Origin: Cellulophaga tyrosinoxydans
GTDB taxonomy: Bacteria; Bacteroidota; Bacteroidia; Flavobacteriales; Flavobacteriaceae
Assembly (NCBI RefSeq): GCF_900176415.1
Contig: NZ_FWXO01000001.1
Span: 170,086 to 234,085, forward strand
Direction: 5' to 3'
DNA: 64,000 bases
The notes beneath the pieces are model-generated. The model saw only the letters and a list, made by a program, of their open reading frames with translations. It did no database searches and had not been told where the DNA came from. Shown in pieces: positions 17,431-26,905 of this stretch (its first letter is position 1; every line of letters begins with the position of its first letter). Made by a program: the position numbers and the translations under genes.

Positions 17431-19414
17431 ATGATAAAACTCTATTTAATTTTTGATTTAGTAATTTATTTAATTGAATATAGTTCATAATCTCTTCCAG
17501 AATTTCTCGATTATCTTTTTCAATATCAGTGGTTTCACTTTGCAATGTGTTTATTCTTCTCTTCACTAAAAAACAGCGTAAGGTTAAAATAGTTTCACTA
17601 GCAAGTTGTGCTATGCCTTTATCTTTCGCTTTTGGATAAATATCTTTTCTTCCCCAATCGTGTAATATATATTTTTCTTCCTCCATTAAAATAGAAGAAA
17701 TCTCAGAAACCATATCTTGTTCCAAAGGCGCTATAAAACTATTTATGGTGAAATTTTCATTTTCATTGAGCTCCTGAATCAGTTTTTTATAAATGCTTTT
17801 AAAGTTTTCATTACTTAACTCTATTTCATCCTCTTGTAAGTCTAAGAATATTTTTTCATACACTTTAGCATCTAAAAACTCAGGCTCTAGCACTAGCTCT
17901 CCTTTATCATTCTCCTTTAATAGTAAATCTTCAAATCGTTGCGATGAATTACCATAAAGCAATAATATCTCAATGATCTTTCGCTCAAGTTCATATTGCA
18001 CATCGACCTTTGTAATAGTAGTTTCATTCTTCACCACATTAAAAGCCTGATCCTTGCGCTCTTCTTTTAATTTTTTATTTGCATCGGCTTCGTCTTTTTT
18101 ACCTATTTGAGCCAGTGTATTAAACAGAACAGCCTCCGAAATATTCATAATCTGAGCACATTCCTGAATATAAATTTCTTTCTGAATTCGGTCAGGAATT
18201 TTGGCAATACTATTTACGATATCCCGAACGGTTTCAGCTCTTTTAATTGGATCGTTAGCCGCTTGCTTCATTAATAATGAAGCTTTGAATTGTATAAAAT
18301 CTTTCGAGTTCTCTTTTAAAAATAACTGAACATCTTCTAAACTATTATTTTTAGCAAAACTGTCTGGGTCTTCCCCTTCTGGAAAAGAACAAACTTTTAC
18401 ATTCATTCCTTGTTCCAATATCAAGTCTATACCCCGTAATGACGCTCTTAAACCCGCAGCATCACCATCAAACAGAACAGTAATATTTTTTGTAAGTCTA
18501 TTTACAAGTCTAATTTGTTCTGGGGTTAGCGCCGTTCCGCTTGAAGCTACCACATTTTCAATACCTCTTTGGTGAAACTGAATAACATCTGTATACCCTT
18601 CAACTAGGTAACAGTTGTCTTCTTTTGCAATGGCTTGTTTAGCATGGTAAATACCGTAAAGCACTTTACTTTTATGATAAATATCGCTTTCTGGTGAATT
18701 GAGATATTTGGCTGCTTTTTTATCGTTGGTCAAAATTCGTCCTCCAAATCCTAACACCCTACCACTTAAAGATTGTATAGGAAACATGACGCGGGCTTTA
18801 AACCGGTCGAACATTTTGGTATTGGCAGCATTAGAAGCATCCTCTTTTACTATAGTTAGCCCTGTTGCTTCTAAATATTTAAGCTGATATCCCTTTTCTA
18901 TTGCCGCATTTGTAAAAGAGCCCCAGTTATCTAAACAATAACCAAGAGAAAACTTCTTTATAGTTTCATCTGTGAATCCGCGCTCTTTAAAATAGCTCAA
19001 GCCAATGGCTTTACCCAATTCTGTATCCCATAGTATTTCAGAAAAGTATTTTTGAGCGTATTCAGAAACCAGATACATACTCTCACGTTCATTAGCCTGT
19101 TCCTTTTGCTCGCTACTTTGTTCGGTTTCTTCAACCTCTATATTATATTTTTTAGCTAGGTATTTAATGGCCTCAGGATAGGTAAAATGTTCATGCTCCA
19201 TTAAAAAGGCGACAACATTACCTCCTTTACCACTACTAAAATCTTTCCAGATTTGTTTTACTGGACTCACCATAAAACTCGGGGAACGTTCATCGGTAAA
19301 CGGACTCAAACCTTTAAAGTTAGAACCAGATTTTTTTAATTGTACAAAATCACCAATTACCTCCTCTAAACGGGCAGTTTCATAAACTTGATCTATGGTT
19401 GTTTTTGATATCAA
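17429..19414 (-). CDS. dnaG: DNA primase DnaG with a degenerate zinc-binding domain
   Basis: Makes RNA primers at the replication fork. The 661-residue product has an N-terminal CHC2-type domain (about 30-95), a TOPRIM catalytic domain (YLVEGYTDVIQFHQRG; FDGDAAGLRAS) and a helicase-interacting C-terminal region. The four usual zinc ligands are absent: CPFH reads SPFT (37-40) and HCFGC reads KDFSS (57-61). The fold residues around them are kept. I believe this loss is common in Bacteroidota primases but cannot check. The start is TTG (19412-19414): the conserved MISKTTIDQ start has no ATG alternative. Confidence 0.94.
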   Translation of the reverse strand: MISKTTIDQVYETARLEEVIGDFVQLKKSGSNFKGLSPFTDERSPSFMVSPVKQIWKDFSSGKGGNVVAFLMEHEHFTYPEAIKYLAKKYNIEVEETEQSSEQKEQANERESMYLVSEYAQKYFSEILWDTELGKAIGLSYFKERGFTDETIKKFSLGYCLDNWGSFTNAAIEKGYQLKYLEATGLTIVKEDASNAANTKMFDRFKARVMFPIQSLSGRVLGFGGRILTNDKKAAKYLNSPESDIYHKSKVLYGIYHAKQAIAKEDNCYLVEGYTDVIQFHQRGIENVVASSGTALTPEQIRLVNRLTKNITVLFDGDAAGLRASLRGIDLILEQGMNVKVCSFPEGEDPDSFAKNNSLEDVQLFLKENSKDFIQFKASLLMKQAANDPIKRAETVRDIVNSIAKIPDRIQKEIYIQECAQIMNISEAVLFNTLAQIGKKDEADANKKLKEERKDQAFNVVKNETTITKVDVQYELERKIIEILLLYGNSSQRFEDLLLKENDKGELVLEPEFLDAKVYEKIFLDLQEDEIELSNENFKSIYKKLIQELNENENFTINSFIAPLEQDMVSEISSILMEEEKYILHDWGRKDIYPKAKDKGIAQLASETILTLRCFLVKRRINTLQSETTDIEKDNREILEEIMNYIQLNKLLNQKLNRVLS

Positions 19415-19596
19415 TTTTTACAATTTTAACATATTAGCTCGCGACTAATAACGTGTAAATATAATTATAAAAATAAACCTATCACTGTTTACAGGGAGCG
19501 CATTTTCGCTATCAAAAGGGTAAAACACACCCTCTTTTTTCTCAAACTTTGTCATCAAATTAAAAACAAATAATTAATCATTAAAAACTAAAAATT

Positions 19597-20022
19597 ATGA
19601 TCTGGGGAATTACACTCGTTTTATTAAGCATTATTGCAGTACCATCATTAATCTTATCAAAAAAGCCTAACGCTAAAGAACTTTTAGAAAAAATAGAACC
19701 TTACCAAGGTTGGATTGGAATAGTGTTCTGCTTTTGGGGTGTTTGGGGAATAATCACTGCTATATTAAATATTGGATGGTTAACCTCTGCTCCTATCTGG
19801 TGGATTACCTTTTTAGCTGGCAATATAGTTTCTGCAGCTTTAGGTTTTATGTTAGGATTTGGGCTTATCAACAAATTCTTTCTTTCTAAAAATGACAACG
19901 CAAAAGAAAAAGCAGAATCTCTACGTGCTAAAATAGCCCCAAAACAAGGAAAACTAGGTGTTGTTGGGATATTTGTAGGTATTTGGATGATTGTAGCATC
20001 TTTTATCTTCACAATTGCGTAA
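19597..20022 (+). CDS. Small membrane protein with an internal duplication
   Basis: A 141-residue protein of unknown function with about four membrane helices. The two halves look like a tandem duplication: both carry hydrophobic helix, LSK, [NPD]NAKE, a short amphipathic segment, then P[YK]QG and a second hydrophobic helix ([17 protein letters not shown] about 22-38 versus [21 protein letters not shown] about 97-117). The gene is divergent from dnaG and 27 bp ahead of the SIMPL-domain gene, so the two may be co-transcribed. No enzyme motif is visible. Confidence 0.7.
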   Translation: MIWGITLVLLSIIAVPSLILSKKPNAKELLEKIEPYQGWIGIVFCFWGVWGIITAILNIGWLTSAPIWWITFLAGNIVSAALGFMLGFGLINKFFLSKNDNAKEKAESLRAKIAPKQGKLGVVGIFVGIWMIVASFIFTIA

Positions 20023-20049
20023 ATAAACTAAACCATAAAATTTATAACC

Positions 20050-20655
20050 ATGAAAAAAACAGCGATAAGTATAATACTCATTTTTATTACAATGACCACA
20101 TTTGCTCAAAACATTCCGAATAGCATTACCGTAAATGGCGAACATGAATATGTAATTAAACCAGAATTTGAAGCTAAAATGATCTTAAGCCTAGCTAATG
20201 TTTATTATGATGCTCCTGGAATGACACTACCTGATTTAAAATCTACCTACTTAAATAATTTAGAAAAGGCTGGTATAAGTAAAAGTTCTATTTCCGAAGA
20301 TGAACTTGCCTATGCAATTATGGGCTACGATAAAGAAGGAACGGTAATTAAGCTAAAAACAAAGTCCACTGAAGAAATGAAAAAATTCTTAAATGTAAGA
20401 GGTTTAGGCGTAACAAAATCTGATGCTAACTTAAGTTATGTTTTATCAAATGAAGAAATGGCTAACTACACCAAACTAGCCTACGAAGATGCTAAAGCAA
20501 AAGCAACGGCAATGGCCGAAAAAATAGGCAGAAAAGTTGGCAAAGCGCTATACATTACTAATTCAAACTCCAATGAAACGGTAGAGTCTATTTATTACGC
20601 AACAGAAATTAATAATAGAAAATACAATATTTCTGTTTCTTTTGAACTTTTATAA
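20050..20655 (+). CDS. Secreted SIMPL (DUF541) domain protein
   Basis: A 201-residue exported protein. The signal peptide ends near TTFAQ (about residue 21). The rest fits a SIMPL/DUF541 domain: ITVNGEHEYVIKPEFEAKM at the start, the AYEDAKAKATAMAEKIGRKVGK helix, and the final ISVSFELL strand. E. coli YggE and human SIMPL belong to this family; the molecular role in bacteria is unclear, with links to oxidative stress. It follows the small membrane protein by 27 bp. Confidence 0.8.
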   Translation: MKKTAISIILIFITMTTFAQNIPNSITVNGEHEYVIKPEFEAKMILSLANVYYDAPGMTLPDLKSTYLNNLEKAGISKSSISEDELAYAIMGYDKEGTVIKLKTKSTEEMKKFLNVRGLGVTKSDANLSYVLSNEEMANYTKLAYEDAKAKATAMAEKIGRKVGKALYITNSNSNETVESIYYATEINNRKYNISVSFELL

Positions 20656-20657
20656 TA

Positions 20658-20753
20658 TTTAGTTGGTTGTTTAAGAAGAAGACCTTGCTCTATAATTTGT
20701 ATCACTAATGTTCTTAGTTAATTTAAAGCAAGGCGCTTCTTCTATCAACTAAA
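20658..20753. repeat. Interrupted long inverted repeat after the SIMPL gene
   Basis: Three matched blocks pair across the region: TTTAGTTG (20658-20665) with CAACTAAA (20746-20753), AGAAGAAG (20674-20681) with CTTCTTCT (20736-20743), and CCTTGCT (20683-20689) with AGCAAGG (20727-20733). The central loop is 37 nt. An RNA from either strand could fold into a long, bulged hairpin. It has no T-run of its own. Confidence 0.6.
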
Positions 20754-20760
20754 AAGCAAA

Positions 20761-20790
20761 AAAAGACCGAGAAAATTCTCGGTCTTTTTC
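20761..20790. terminator. Bidirectional terminator
   Basis: Perfect 12-bp stem AAAAGACCGAGA / TCTCGGTCTTTT with an AAAT loop and flanking A and T runs, between the converging SIMPL gene and the beta-barrel gene (stop at 20794). Confidence 0.9.
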
Positions 20791-20793
20791 ATA

Positions 20794-21876
20794 CTAATCC
20801 AAATCAAACCGTAGTCCGAGTGAAACATTGTGTTGCTCCACTAGGGCATCTTTAAAAAGTGGGTTTAAATCGTATTTAACATAAAGCTGTGTTCCTCCAA
20901 AACCCATATAGGCACTTATTCCATAAATTAAATTTGGTGAATTATATCCGCGCTTTAATTTGTCTTTTACATTTTCACCATCTATTTCATATTTTAATTT
21001 TTGGCGTGTGCCTAAATTAAATCCACCATATCCTCCAATACCAAATCTAAAATTTCTGTCTAGACTATAGCGAATTGTAGTTTCTGTTTTTTTCACATTA
21101 GAAGATCCAAATTCTAAATGCACAGGAAAAACTAAATTATCCATTCGTAATTTAGATTTATCCAAATCGTAATCAAATTCTTGTAACTCCGTTTGCCCCG
21201 CGTTATTTACAAAATACTGATTATCCTTTGGTTTTAACCCATTAAATTGAAACGAAAAACCATAGTTTACTCTCAAGAAATTAGAATTCTTAAATACACG
21301 TGTACGCCATTGCCAACCTATTTCGAAAAAACGACTTCCTCCAATTTTATATGGAGAATCATCTATACTTTCACCATCTATAAGTGCATTATTTAAACCT
21401 ATCGCCAAAACAAGATCTGAATAAGTACGGCGGTCGTATTGTACTTTATAGTTCTTGGTATCACTATCTATTCGAATACCAAATAATCTGCTGTTTTTAT
21501 CTCCCTTACCGCCCCAATTAATCTCTATTTGACTAACCTGATTCGTAGTATCCAAAACTAAAACATCTCCATTATTTCGTTCATGTAATGCAATTTCATT
21601 GTCAATAATACTCAGTCTATTTTCAATATTTAATGCCCTTTTCTTTGCAGCATTTTCTTTAAGTTGTTGCGCTTCAGTTTCACTAATCTCCTTAGCCTCC
21701 AATCGCCTATTAATGGCTTCTATTTCTACTTTAAGCGCATCTTTCTCTTGCACTGTAATTTCAGATTTTAGCGCTTTAAGTTTCTCCACTTTGCTTAGGT
21801 GTTTATCCTGCCCGATAGCATTTACAGTAACTAAACTAAAACAGAATAAAGCTATGTATGTAAATTTTATTTTCAT
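20794..21876 (-). CDS. Outer-membrane beta-barrel-like protein with an N-terminal coiled coil
   Basis: A 360-residue exported protein of unknown function. A signal peptide ends near VNAIGQ (about residue 22). Residues about 25-95 are rich in Lys, Glu and Leu heptads (coiled coil), followed by alternating hydrophobic/aromatic strands (RLFGIRIDSDTKNYKVQYD, FRFGIGGYGGFNLG) ending in VSLGLRFDLD, as in outer-membrane barrels. It is the last gene of a set with the anti-sigma-like and ECF sigma genes and may be a target of that sigma factor. Confidence 0.7.
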   Translation of the reverse strand: MKIKFTYIALFCFSLVTVNAIGQDKHLSKVEKLKALKSEITVQEKDALKVEIEAINRRLEAKEISETEAQQLKENAAKKRALNIENRLSIIDNEIALHERNNGDVLVLDTTNQVSQIEINWGGKGDKNSRLFGIRIDSDTKNYKVQYDRRTYSDLVLAIGLNNALIDGESIDDSPYKIGGSRFFEIGWQWRTRVFKNSNFLRVNYGFSFQFNGLKPKDNQYFVNNAGQTELQEFDYDLDKSKLRMDNLVFPVHLEFGSSNVKKTETTIRYSLDRNFRFGIGGYGGFNLGTRQKLKYEIDGENVKDKLKRGYNSPNLIYGISAYMGFGGTQLYVKYDLNPLFKDALVEQHNVSLGLRFDLD

Positions 21877-21986
21877 TTGATTTTATTTTTTCGATTATTA
21901 ATTGATGAATAAACTCCTCCCTGTTCCCTTTTCAAATACAGCTGATATCGAAAAAGAAAAGTATGGTTTGTAAAATATTAATTGTG

Positions 21987-22736
21987 TTAATTATTTCGAT
22001 CAGCCACCGCTGTTCTAACTTTGAAAAAGCCGTTTTTTAAAGTGTTAAACAACTGATCCCTAAAAGATTTATCTAATTCATTTTCAGCTTCGTTTAAAAG
22101 TGCCATTGCATCTACGGCATTCTTCTGCTTAAAAATGCGCTGTTCCAATATTTCGTTTTGCGCTTTGATAAGAAGTGCATCTATTTCAGCATCAGTAATT
22201 GAAGTTTTATTTTTAATTTCTAAGGAATCTACTTGAGCAATTAACTCGTGTATTTTGTTATTAATTAAATCCTCATTACTCAACGCAATATTGTCGAAAG
22301 TTTTAAGTTTTTCATTATCATTTAAATTAGCAACGTAATCCAAACTCTTGTCAGCACCTTTATTAGGCTGCAAACTTTCTTCCACGCTAACAGGATTTTC
22401 CTCCATTTCTACCAACTTAGTCGTAGTCTCAATTATCGCATCTTCCACAATAATGGCAGGTGTAATAAGCTTTTCGATAGGTTTTTCTGTAGTAGGCTTA
22501 TCCACGATACTATTTTCAACATCTAATGCCTCCTTTTGTCCAAAAAACAAAAATAATGACGCCATTAACAAGCCTAATACACAGGCAGCTATTGCATACC
22601 AAACAAAGCCCTTTTTATTTCCTTGATTGGTATTATCTATAGAACTTGCAATACTTTCCCAAGCCCTAACAGAGGGTTTAATTTCCCTTTTATCTAATTT
22701 TTCTTTTATATGCTCTTCAAACTTAATTGGTGCCAT
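21987..22736 (-). CDS. Putative membrane anti-sigma factor
   Basis: A 249-residue protein with a cytoplasmic N-terminal part (about 1-42, EEHIKEKLDKREIKPSVRAWESI), one membrane helix (about 44-65, FVWYAIAACVLGLLMASLFLFF in sequence) and a periplasmic part rich in acidic and helical segments. The WESI segment is common in Bacteroidota proteins that follow ECF sigma genes. It overlaps the sigma gene by 14 bp. The role as anti-sigma factor is inferred from topology and coupling; no zinc (ZAS) motif is present. Confidence 0.7.
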   Translation of the reverse strand: MAPIKFEEHIKEKLDKREIKPSVRAWESIASSIDNTNQGNKKGFVWYAIAACVLGLLMASLFLFFGQKEALDVENSIVDKPTTEKPIEKLITPAIIVEDAIIETTTKLVEMEENPVSVEESLQPNKGADKSLDYVANLNDNEKLKTFDNIALSNEDLINNKIHELIAQVDSLEIKNKTSITDAEIDALLIKAQNEILEQRIFKQKNAVDAMALLNEAENELDKSFRDQLFNTLKNGFFKVRTAVADRNN

Positions 22737-23286
22737 ATCCTATAATTTTTTGTTCCTTTAATTGCTCTTGAAGCATTCTTCTAGCCTTGAATAATTGCGA
22801 TTTTGATGTACTTTCTGTAATCTGTAACAACTCTGCTATTTCACTATGTTTATAGCCTTCCACAGCATAGAGCACAAATACCATTTTATACCCTTCTGGA
22901 AGCTTATCTATAAGCATCTGAATTTGTTCAACATCAATATCTGAGCTCACTGAAATATGATTTTGAGTATTACGCTCATAAATATCATCATCAAAAACTA
23001 CAAACTGTTTTTTACGGAGGTAGGTGATAGATTCTCTAATCATAATCCTCCTAATCCAACCTTCAAAACTACCCTCGAATTTAAAAGTGTCTAAATATTT
23101 AAAAACTTTCACGAAACCAATTACCATTACATCTTCAGCAAATTCTAAATCCTTGATGTATTGCCTACAAACACTTAACATTTTCGGCGCATGTTTTTCA
23201 TACAAATGCCTTTGTGCCTGCGGATTACCAGCAATAGCCTTTTTTATTAAAAGCCTTTCATTTGTATAAAAAGAAATTATTTTCAA
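22723..23286 (-). CDS. RNA polymerase ECF sigma factor
   Basis: A 187-residue sigma-70 family protein. Region 2 has HLYEKHAPKMLSVCRQYIKD, EDVMVIGFVKVFKYLDTF and FEGWIRRIMIRESITYLRKK. Region 4 (about 118-175) has IDKLPEGYKMVFVLYAVEGYKHSEIAELL and the helix-turn-helix STSKSQLFKARRML. This matches the envelope-stress type common in Bacteroidota. The start is TTG (23284-23286); no in-frame ATG lies before region 2. A candidate ECF promoter upstream suggests autoregulation. Confidence 0.9.
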   Translation of the reverse strand: MKIISFYTNERLLIKKAIAGNPQAQRHLYEKHAPKMLSVCRQYIKDLEFAEDVMVIGFVKVFKYLDTFKFEGSFEGWIRRIMIRESITYLRKKQFVVFDDDIYERNTQNHISVSSDIDVEQIQMLIDKLPEGYKMVFVLYAVEGYKHSEIAELLQITESTSKSQLFKARRMLQEQLKEQKIIGYGTN

Positions 23287-23314
23287 TTTACTTTGGTTTT
23301 GGTTTCTATAAAGG

Positions 23315-23343
23315 TAGACGCATCTATTTTTACATTGGTTGCC
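23315..23343 (-). promoter_or_regulatory. Candidate ECF-type promoter upstream of the sigma gene
   Basis: On the minus strand GGCAACC (23337-23343) is followed after 16 bp by CGTCTA (23315-23320). An AAC-containing -35 and a CGTC -10 at this distance are typical of ECF sigma promoters in many phyla. Transcription would start about 20 nt before the sigma start codon. It differs from the TAnnTTTG housekeeping pattern. Confidence 0.5.
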
Positions 23344-23469
23344 TAAGAGGGCATTTATTTTTTAGAAACTTTATTCTTTATCCCAATCAATAATTGCAAA
23401 TATCTGATTTTCAGATGTATAATATAAATTAAAAAATAGAAATAAATCTCCCTCTAGTAATTCAGAATA

Positions 23470-24447
23470 TTACTTTTTGCGCTCTACAACGTAGTTTACC
23501 ATTAGCACTAGGGACTTTTTATATGGAGAATCAGGATAATTTTCAAGAAGAGCAAGCGCCTGATCTTTAAAAGAAAGCATTTTATGAACCGCATATTCTA
23601 GCCCACCGCGTTCTTTAACAAAAGCAATCACTTCTTTTACACGCTTTTTATCAGTATTATAGTTTTTAATGGAGTTTATTAACCAGCGTTTTTCTTCTTT
23701 AGAACAGGTGTTTAAAACATGAATTAAAGGCAGTGTCATTTTTTGCTCCTTAATATCTATACCAGTTGGCTTGCCAATCGCCTCTTCACCATAATCAAAT
23801 AAATCATCTTTAATTTGAAAAGCCATTCCACAATATTCACCAAATTTTCTAAATACCTCAACCTCTTCTGAATCTGGCTTTACCGAACATGCGCCTAGAC
23901 TACAACATGCGGCAATTAATGTTGCTGTTTTTTGGCGGATAATATCATAATATACCTCTTCTGTAATATCAAGCCTTCTTGCTTTTTCTATTTGAAGCAG
24001 CTCCCCTTCACTCATCTCACGAACAGCTACAGATATTATTTTGAGCAAATCAAAATCGCCATTATCAATAGAAAGTAAGAGTCCTTTTGACAAAAGATAA
24101 TCGCCCACCAAAACGGCAATTTTATTCTTCCAAAGTGCGTTTATAGAGAAAAAACCACGCCGCTTATTACTCTCGTCGACCACATCATCATGAACTAGAG
24201 TAGCCGTATGAATAAGTTCAATAACTGAGGCTCCTCGATAGGTACGTTCATTAACTTCCCCATTATTAATTAATTTAGAGGTTAAAAAAACAAACATCGG
24301 GCGCATTTGTTTTCCTTTTCTATTTACAATATAATGGGTAATTCTATTTAAAAGTGCAACTTTTGAACTCATGGATTCATAGAACTTTTTTTCAAAAAGC
24401 TCCATTTCAAGAATAATCGGTTCTTTTATTTGGTCAACGATTTTCAC
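23470..24447 (-). CDS. Polyprenyl (long-chain) diphosphate synthase
   Basis: A 325-residue trans-prenyltransferase. The first Asp-rich motif is LVHDDVVDES and the second is QIKDDLFDYG; RKGKQMRPMFVFLTSKL is the N-terminal substrate motif. It makes the side chain of menaquinone or a similar long isoprenoid. Chain length cannot be read directly, though the small residues before the first Asp motif favour long chains. It starts at GTG (24445-24447) and is separated from rlmN by a terminator, so it is likely a single gene. Confidence 0.9.
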   Translation of the reverse strand: MKIVDQIKEPIILEMELFEKKFYESMSSKVALLNRITHYIVNRKGKQMRPMFVFLTSKLINNGEVNERTYRGASVIELIHTATLVHDDVVDESNKRRGFFSINALWKNKIAVLVGDYLLSKGLLLSIDNGDFDLLKIISVAVREMSEGELLQIEKARRLDITEEVYYDIIRQKTATLIAACCSLGACSVKPDSEEVEVFRKFGEYCGMAFQIKDDLFDYGEEAIGKPTGIDIKEQKMTLPLIHVLNTCSKEEKRWLINSIKNYNTDKKRVKEVIAFVKERGGLEYAVHKMLSFKDQALALLENYPDSPYKKSLVLMVNYVVERKK

Positions 24448-24613
24448 AAATACTAATCCTGAAGTTATGAGTTCTATTAGTTAGTTTGTAAAATTAGATA
24501 AAAAATGCCAGTAGGCTAATTCACAACCGCTTTAATTTAATTAGAATTTGACTTTTTGTAGGATTACCTTAACTTCTAAGCCAACACTTTTAAAAATTCT
24601 AAATGATTATATG

Positions 24614-24645
24614 AAAAAGGGATGCTATTTTAGCATCCCTTTTTT
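24614..24645. terminator. Terminator downstream of rlmN
   Basis: Perfect 14-bp stem AAAAAGGGATGCTA / TAGCATCCCTTTTT with a TTT loop. On the minus strand it follows the rlmN stop and ends in five T residues. Confidence 0.9.
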
Positions 24646-25689
24646 TTATGATTTGTTTGCCAACTGACCGCAGGCAGCATCAATATCTTTTCCTCTTGAT
24701 CTTCTTACGGTAACAGCGATGTTATTACTTTCTAAAGTGTTTACATACATATCTATAGCAGTATTTGAAGCTTGCTGAAATTCCCCGTCATCTATAGGAT
24801 TGTATTCTATTAAATTGACTTTAGAAGGCGCAAATTTGCAAAATTCCACTAAGGCATCTACATCTTTCTGAGTATCGTTAATGCCTTTCCAAACCACATA
24901 CTCATAGGTAATTCTACTTTTAGTTTTAGCATACCAATACTGTAAAGATTGCCTTAAATCGGTTAATGTAAAATTAGCATTAAAAGGCATGATTGAAGTT
25001 CGGATTTCGTCTATTGCAGAATGCAAAGAAACAGCGAGTTTAAACTTCACCTCATCGTCGGCCATTTTGCGAATCATTTTTGGCACACCAGAAGTGGACA
25101 CAACAATACGCTTTGGAGACATCCCTAAACCTTCAGGAGAAGTAATTTTATCTATTGCAGCTAATACATTATTGTAATTCATTAGAGGCTCTCCCATGCC
25201 CATAAAAACAATATTACTCAAAGGTCTATTAAAGTATAATCTACTTTCATTATCAATTGCAACCACTTGATCATAAATCTCATCAGGATTTAGATTACGC
25301 ATACGCTTTAAGCGAGCAGTAGCACAAAATTTACAATCCAAACTACAACCTACTTGACTTGAAACGCATGCAGTAGTTCTTGTTTTAGTTGGTATTAAAA
25401 CAGATTCTACCACTAAATCATCATGCAAACGAACTGCATTTTTAATAGTACCGTCATTACTGCGTTGCATGACATCTACCTTAATGTGGTTAATTACAAA
25501 GTTAGCGGTTAACATATCTCGTGTTTCTTTAGATATGTTAGTCATGGCTTCAAACGTGTGAGCAGATTTTTGCCAAAGCCATTCATAGACTTGATTACCT
25601 CTAAAAGCTTTGTCTCCGTTTTGAACGAAAAAATCTCTTAGTTGCTCTTTGGTAAGTGCTCGAATGTCTTTTTTTTTAAGTATATCCAC
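24646..25689 (-). CDS. rlmN: Dual-specificity 23S rRNA/tRNA adenine-C2 methyltransferase RlmN
   Basis: Radical SAM enzyme that methylates C2 of A2503 in 23S rRNA and A37 of some tRNAs. The cluster motif is CSLDCKFCATA, preceded by RTTACVSSQVGC. GMGEPLMNYNNV and a C-terminal VRRSRGKDIDAACGQL with the catalytic Cys complete the family pattern. Length (347) is normal. The start is GTG (25687-25689). The motifs also occur in Cfr, but chromosomal context and sequence favour RlmN. Confidence 0.95.
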   Translation of the reverse strand: MDILKKKDIRALTKEQLRDFFVQNGDKAFRGNQVYEWLWQKSAHTFEAMTNISKETRDMLTANFVINHIKVDVMQRSNDGTIKNAVRLHDDLVVESVLIPTKTRTTACVSSQVGCSLDCKFCATARLKRMRNLNPDEIYDQVVAIDNESRLYFNRPLSNIVFMGMGEPLMNYNNVLAAIDKITSPEGLGMSPKRIVVSTSGVPKMIRKMADDEVKFKLAVSLHSAIDEIRTSIMPFNANFTLTDLRQSLQYWYAKTKSRITYEYVVWKGINDTQKDVDALVEFCKFAPSKVNLIEYNPIDDGEFQQASNTAIDMYVNTLESNNIAVTVRRSRGKDIDAACGQLANKS

Positions 25690-25791
25690 GTATTAAAAAT
25701 AGTTTTAAAAGCCACCAATTAAAAATAAATCCCGCTAAGTCTATTTTAGGTTTAGAACTAAAGCGGGATTTTATAATGAATAAAAGGTTTC

Positions 25792-26841
25792 TTAAATAAT
25801 TAGCATTGCATCACCATAAGAATAAAACTTATACCCTTCTAAAATTGCTTCTTTGTAAGCTTTTTTCATTAGATCATGGCCCATAAAAGCAGATACCATC
25901 ATCAATAAAGTTGACTTAGGTAAATGAAAATTAGTAACCATACAATTTGCAATACTAAAATCATAAGGAGGGAAAATAAATTTGTTTGTCCATCCTTCAA
26001 AAGTATTCAACGTTTGTTGTGAAGAAACTCCACTTTCAAGACCTCTCATGGCCGTAGTACCTACAGCACAAATTCTTTTCTTATTCTTCTTAGCATTATT
26101 AACTATTTCCGTAGTTTTCTCGTCAATAATTAACTCTTCACTATCCATCTTATGCTTAGACAAATCCTCTACCTCAACCGGATTAAAAGTTCCTAAACCA
26201 ACATGTAGTGTTAATTCTGCAAAGTCAACACCTTTAATTTCTAAACGCTTTAATAAGTGCTTAGAAAAGTGTAACCCAGCTGTTGGAGCTGCTACAGCAC
26301 CTTCGTGTTTTGCATATATAGTTTGATATCTTTCAGCATCCTCTGGTTCTGTATCTCTTTTAATATATTTTGGTAATGGAGTATCCCCTAATTCTTTTAG
26401 TTTTCTTCTAAAATCTGTATACGAACCATCATATAAAAAACGCAAAGTTCTACCTCTTGATGTGGTATTATCGATAACCTCTGCTACCAAAGTATCATCG
26501 TCTCCAAAATACAATTTGTTACCAATACGTATTTTACGTGCTGGATCTACTAAAACATCCCAAAGACGTTGTTCTTCGTTTAACTCTCGTAATAAAAATA
26601 CCTCAATACGCGCTCCGGTCTTTTCTTTGTTACCATAAAGTCGTGCAGGAAATACTTTTGTATTATTCAATACCATGACATCACCTTCATCAAAATAATT
26701 GATAAGATCTTTAAACATTTTATGTTCAATTTTACCTGTCTCCCTGTGAACTACCATTAGCCTTGATTCATCCCTGTTTTCTGCAGGATATTCAGCTAAT
26801 AATTCTTCTGGAAGCTCAAAATTAAATCCGGATAATTTCAT
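25792..26841 (-). CDS. queA: S-adenosylmethionine:tRNA ribosyltransferase-isomerase QueA
   Basis: Transfers and isomerises the ribosyl part of SAM to preQ1 at tRNA position 34, giving epoxyqueuosine. The 349-residue product has the QueA signatures [58 protein letters not shown] and [18 protein letters not shown]. It is transcribed from its own promoter (26874-26905). Confidence 0.96.
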   Translation of the reverse strand: MKLSGFNFELPEELLAEYPAENRDESRLMVVHRETGKIEHKMFKDLINYFDEGDVMVLNNTKVFPARLYGNKEKTGARIEVFLLRELNEEQRLWDVLVDPARKIRIGNKLYFGDDDTLVAEVIDNTTSRGRTLRFLYDGSYTDFRRKLKELGDTPLPKYIKRDTEPEDAERYQTIYAKHEGAVAAPTAGLHFSKHLLKRLEIKGVDFAELTLHVGLGTFNPVEVEDLSKHKMDSEELIIDEKTTEIVNNAKKNKKRICAVGTTAMRGLESGVSSQQTLNTFEGWTNKFIFPPYDFSIANCMVTNFHLPKSTLLMMVSAFMGHDLMKKAYKEAILEGYKFYSYGDAMLII

Positions 26842-26873
26842 GTATCGTTTTTTTGTTATTGTTATTGCGGCTG

Positions 26874-26905
26874 CAAAGATACAACCCTCAATAGGGCGTT
26901 GTCAA
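26874..26905 (-). promoter_or_regulatory. queA promoter
   Basis: TTG (26903-26905) and a perfect -7 element TATCTTTG (26874-26881) are separated by 21 bp on the minus strand, within the 17-23 bp range of flavobacterial promoters. The predicted start is about 25 nt before the queA ATG. Between here and aroA (26906-27045) I see only short palindromes, such as GTCCTT-N9-AAGGAC at 26933-26953. Confidence 0.65.
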
